Source: Pseudooceanicola pacificus (GTDB lineage Bacteria; Pseudomonadota; Alphaproteobacteria; Rhodobacterales; Rhodobacteraceae). Taken from it: 64,000 bases of DNA. The stretch's first letter is position 1. Each line of letters starts with the position of its first letter. The position numbers and the translations under genes are program-made. Below are positions 63,595-64,000 of this stretch, piece by piece. The notes under the pieces were generated by a model. It was not told the DNA's origin. It did not search any database and worked only from the letters and a program-made list of their open reading frames with translations. The stretch covers positions 248,001 through 312,000 of the forward strand of contig NZ_WNXQ01000004.1 of assembly GCF_009789075.1 (NCBI RefSeq), read 5' to 3'.

Positions 63595-64000
63595 GACTGA
63601 TACGGCCTTCCCTGGATTCGCGGGTCACCAGATCCCAGAGCTTGGCCGCGATCCGACCGTAGTCGGGGTTCTGGCGAAGGGTCATCAGGTCCCGGTCGGC
63701 TGGCAGGTCGATGTCGACGACCTGGCGAATACGTCCGGGCCGCGCCGTGAAGACGGCGCATTTGTCGCCAAGCGCGGCCGCCTCGTCCACATCGTGGGTC
63801 ACGAAAAGGACGGTCTTGCCCAGGCGTCGGGCAAGCGACCTCAGCTCTGCCTGCATGGCAAGCCGCAACTGTGCGTCGAGCGCAACGAAGGGTTCGTCCA
63901 GAAGCAGGGTTTCCGGATTGTAGGCCAGCAGCCGTGCCAGCGATGCGCGCTTGCGCATGCCGCCCGACACCTGTGTCGGATAGGCGTTTTCGAAACCTGT
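63584..64000 (-). CDS. NitT/TauT-type ABC transporter ATP-binding protein (SsuB-like), 5' end beyond window
   Basis: The last 138 residues of an ATPase are visible. The signature VSGGMRKRASLARLLA, Walker B TLLLDEPFVALDAQLR, the switch histidine in FVTHDVDEAAAL and the C-terminal PGRIRQVVDIDLPADRD stretch are those of SsuB/TauB proteins. Walker A lies beyond the window end. First visible gene of the ATPase-permease-receptor operon read on the minus strand. Confidence 0.92.
   Translation of the reverse strand, partial: TGFENAYPTQVSGGMRKRASLARLLAYNPETLLLDEPFVALDAQLRLAMQAELRSLARRLGKTVLFVTHDVDEAAALGDKCAVFTARPGRIRQVVDIDLPADRDLMTLRQNPDYGRIAAKLWDLVTRESREGRISHET

Overview
The window reads as part of a large plasmid or chromid of an alphaproteobacterium, most likely a Rhodobacterales (Roseobacter-group) species. 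The evidence is a complete repABC replication/partition module at 45.3-48.8 kb with repeated 16-bp palindromes, high GC content, and a dense set of solute transporters and local regulators. There are no rRNA or tRNA genes, no recognisable core housekeeping genes and no intact insertion sequence. Species and replicon size cannot be read from the window.

Layout. (1) 0-5.0 kb: a sulfatase cut by the window edge and a MarR regulator, divergent from a first tripartite tricarboxylate transporter (TTT), with a large perfect inverted repeat between them. (2) 5.3-17.8 kb: a PHP-like DUF3604 metallohydrolase, a second TTT transporter with a GntR regulator, then a GntR/HutC regulator facing an operon of two paralogous metallophosphoesterases with a large unfamiliar C-terminal domain, either side of a class III aminotransferase. 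(3) 17.9-25.8 kb: an FCD-type GntR regulator, a peptide-type ABC importer and a YwrD-like gamma-glutamyltransferase, in visibly less GC-rich DNA. (4) 26.1-38.9 kb: a WYL regulator and a VOC protein; an AraC regulator facing an aldehyde dehydrogenase and a Liv-type ABC importer, followed by a coniferyl-alcohol-dehydrogenase-like SDR, a second aldehyde dehydrogenase and another SDR (probably aromatic alcohol/aldehyde catabolism); then HxlR and a double SnoaL-like protein. (5) 39.1-44.1 kb: sulfate ABC importer cysPTWA with a truncated cysA, an Rrf2 regulator and an Lrp regulator. (6) 44.5-49.9 kb: an integrase pseudogene, repABC with three parS-like palindromes, and about 1.1 kb without a confident gene. 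(7) 49.9-64 kb: a TetR regulator, two paralogous cyclase-family hydrolases flanking an amidohydrolase, an Opp/Dpp ABC importer, RidA, an octopine/nopaline-dehydrogenase-like enzyme, and an SsuABC-type importer that runs off the window.

How it works together. Most blocks follow one plan: a local regulator, an importer and two to five enzymes. The replicon appears to be a collection of separate catabolic cassettes carried on a stable repABC backbone. The strongest unexplained signals are: a 19-bp motif shared by three promoters of block 7, which points to one TetR regulon and one pathway; the paired phosphoesterase fusions with the aminotransferase in block 2; the three alternately oriented heptamers at exact 18-bp steps before cysP; and the N-terminally extended CysP with C-terminally truncated CysA. 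Starts were chosen by ribosome binding site and family length, and all functions are inferred from motifs and context without database searches.
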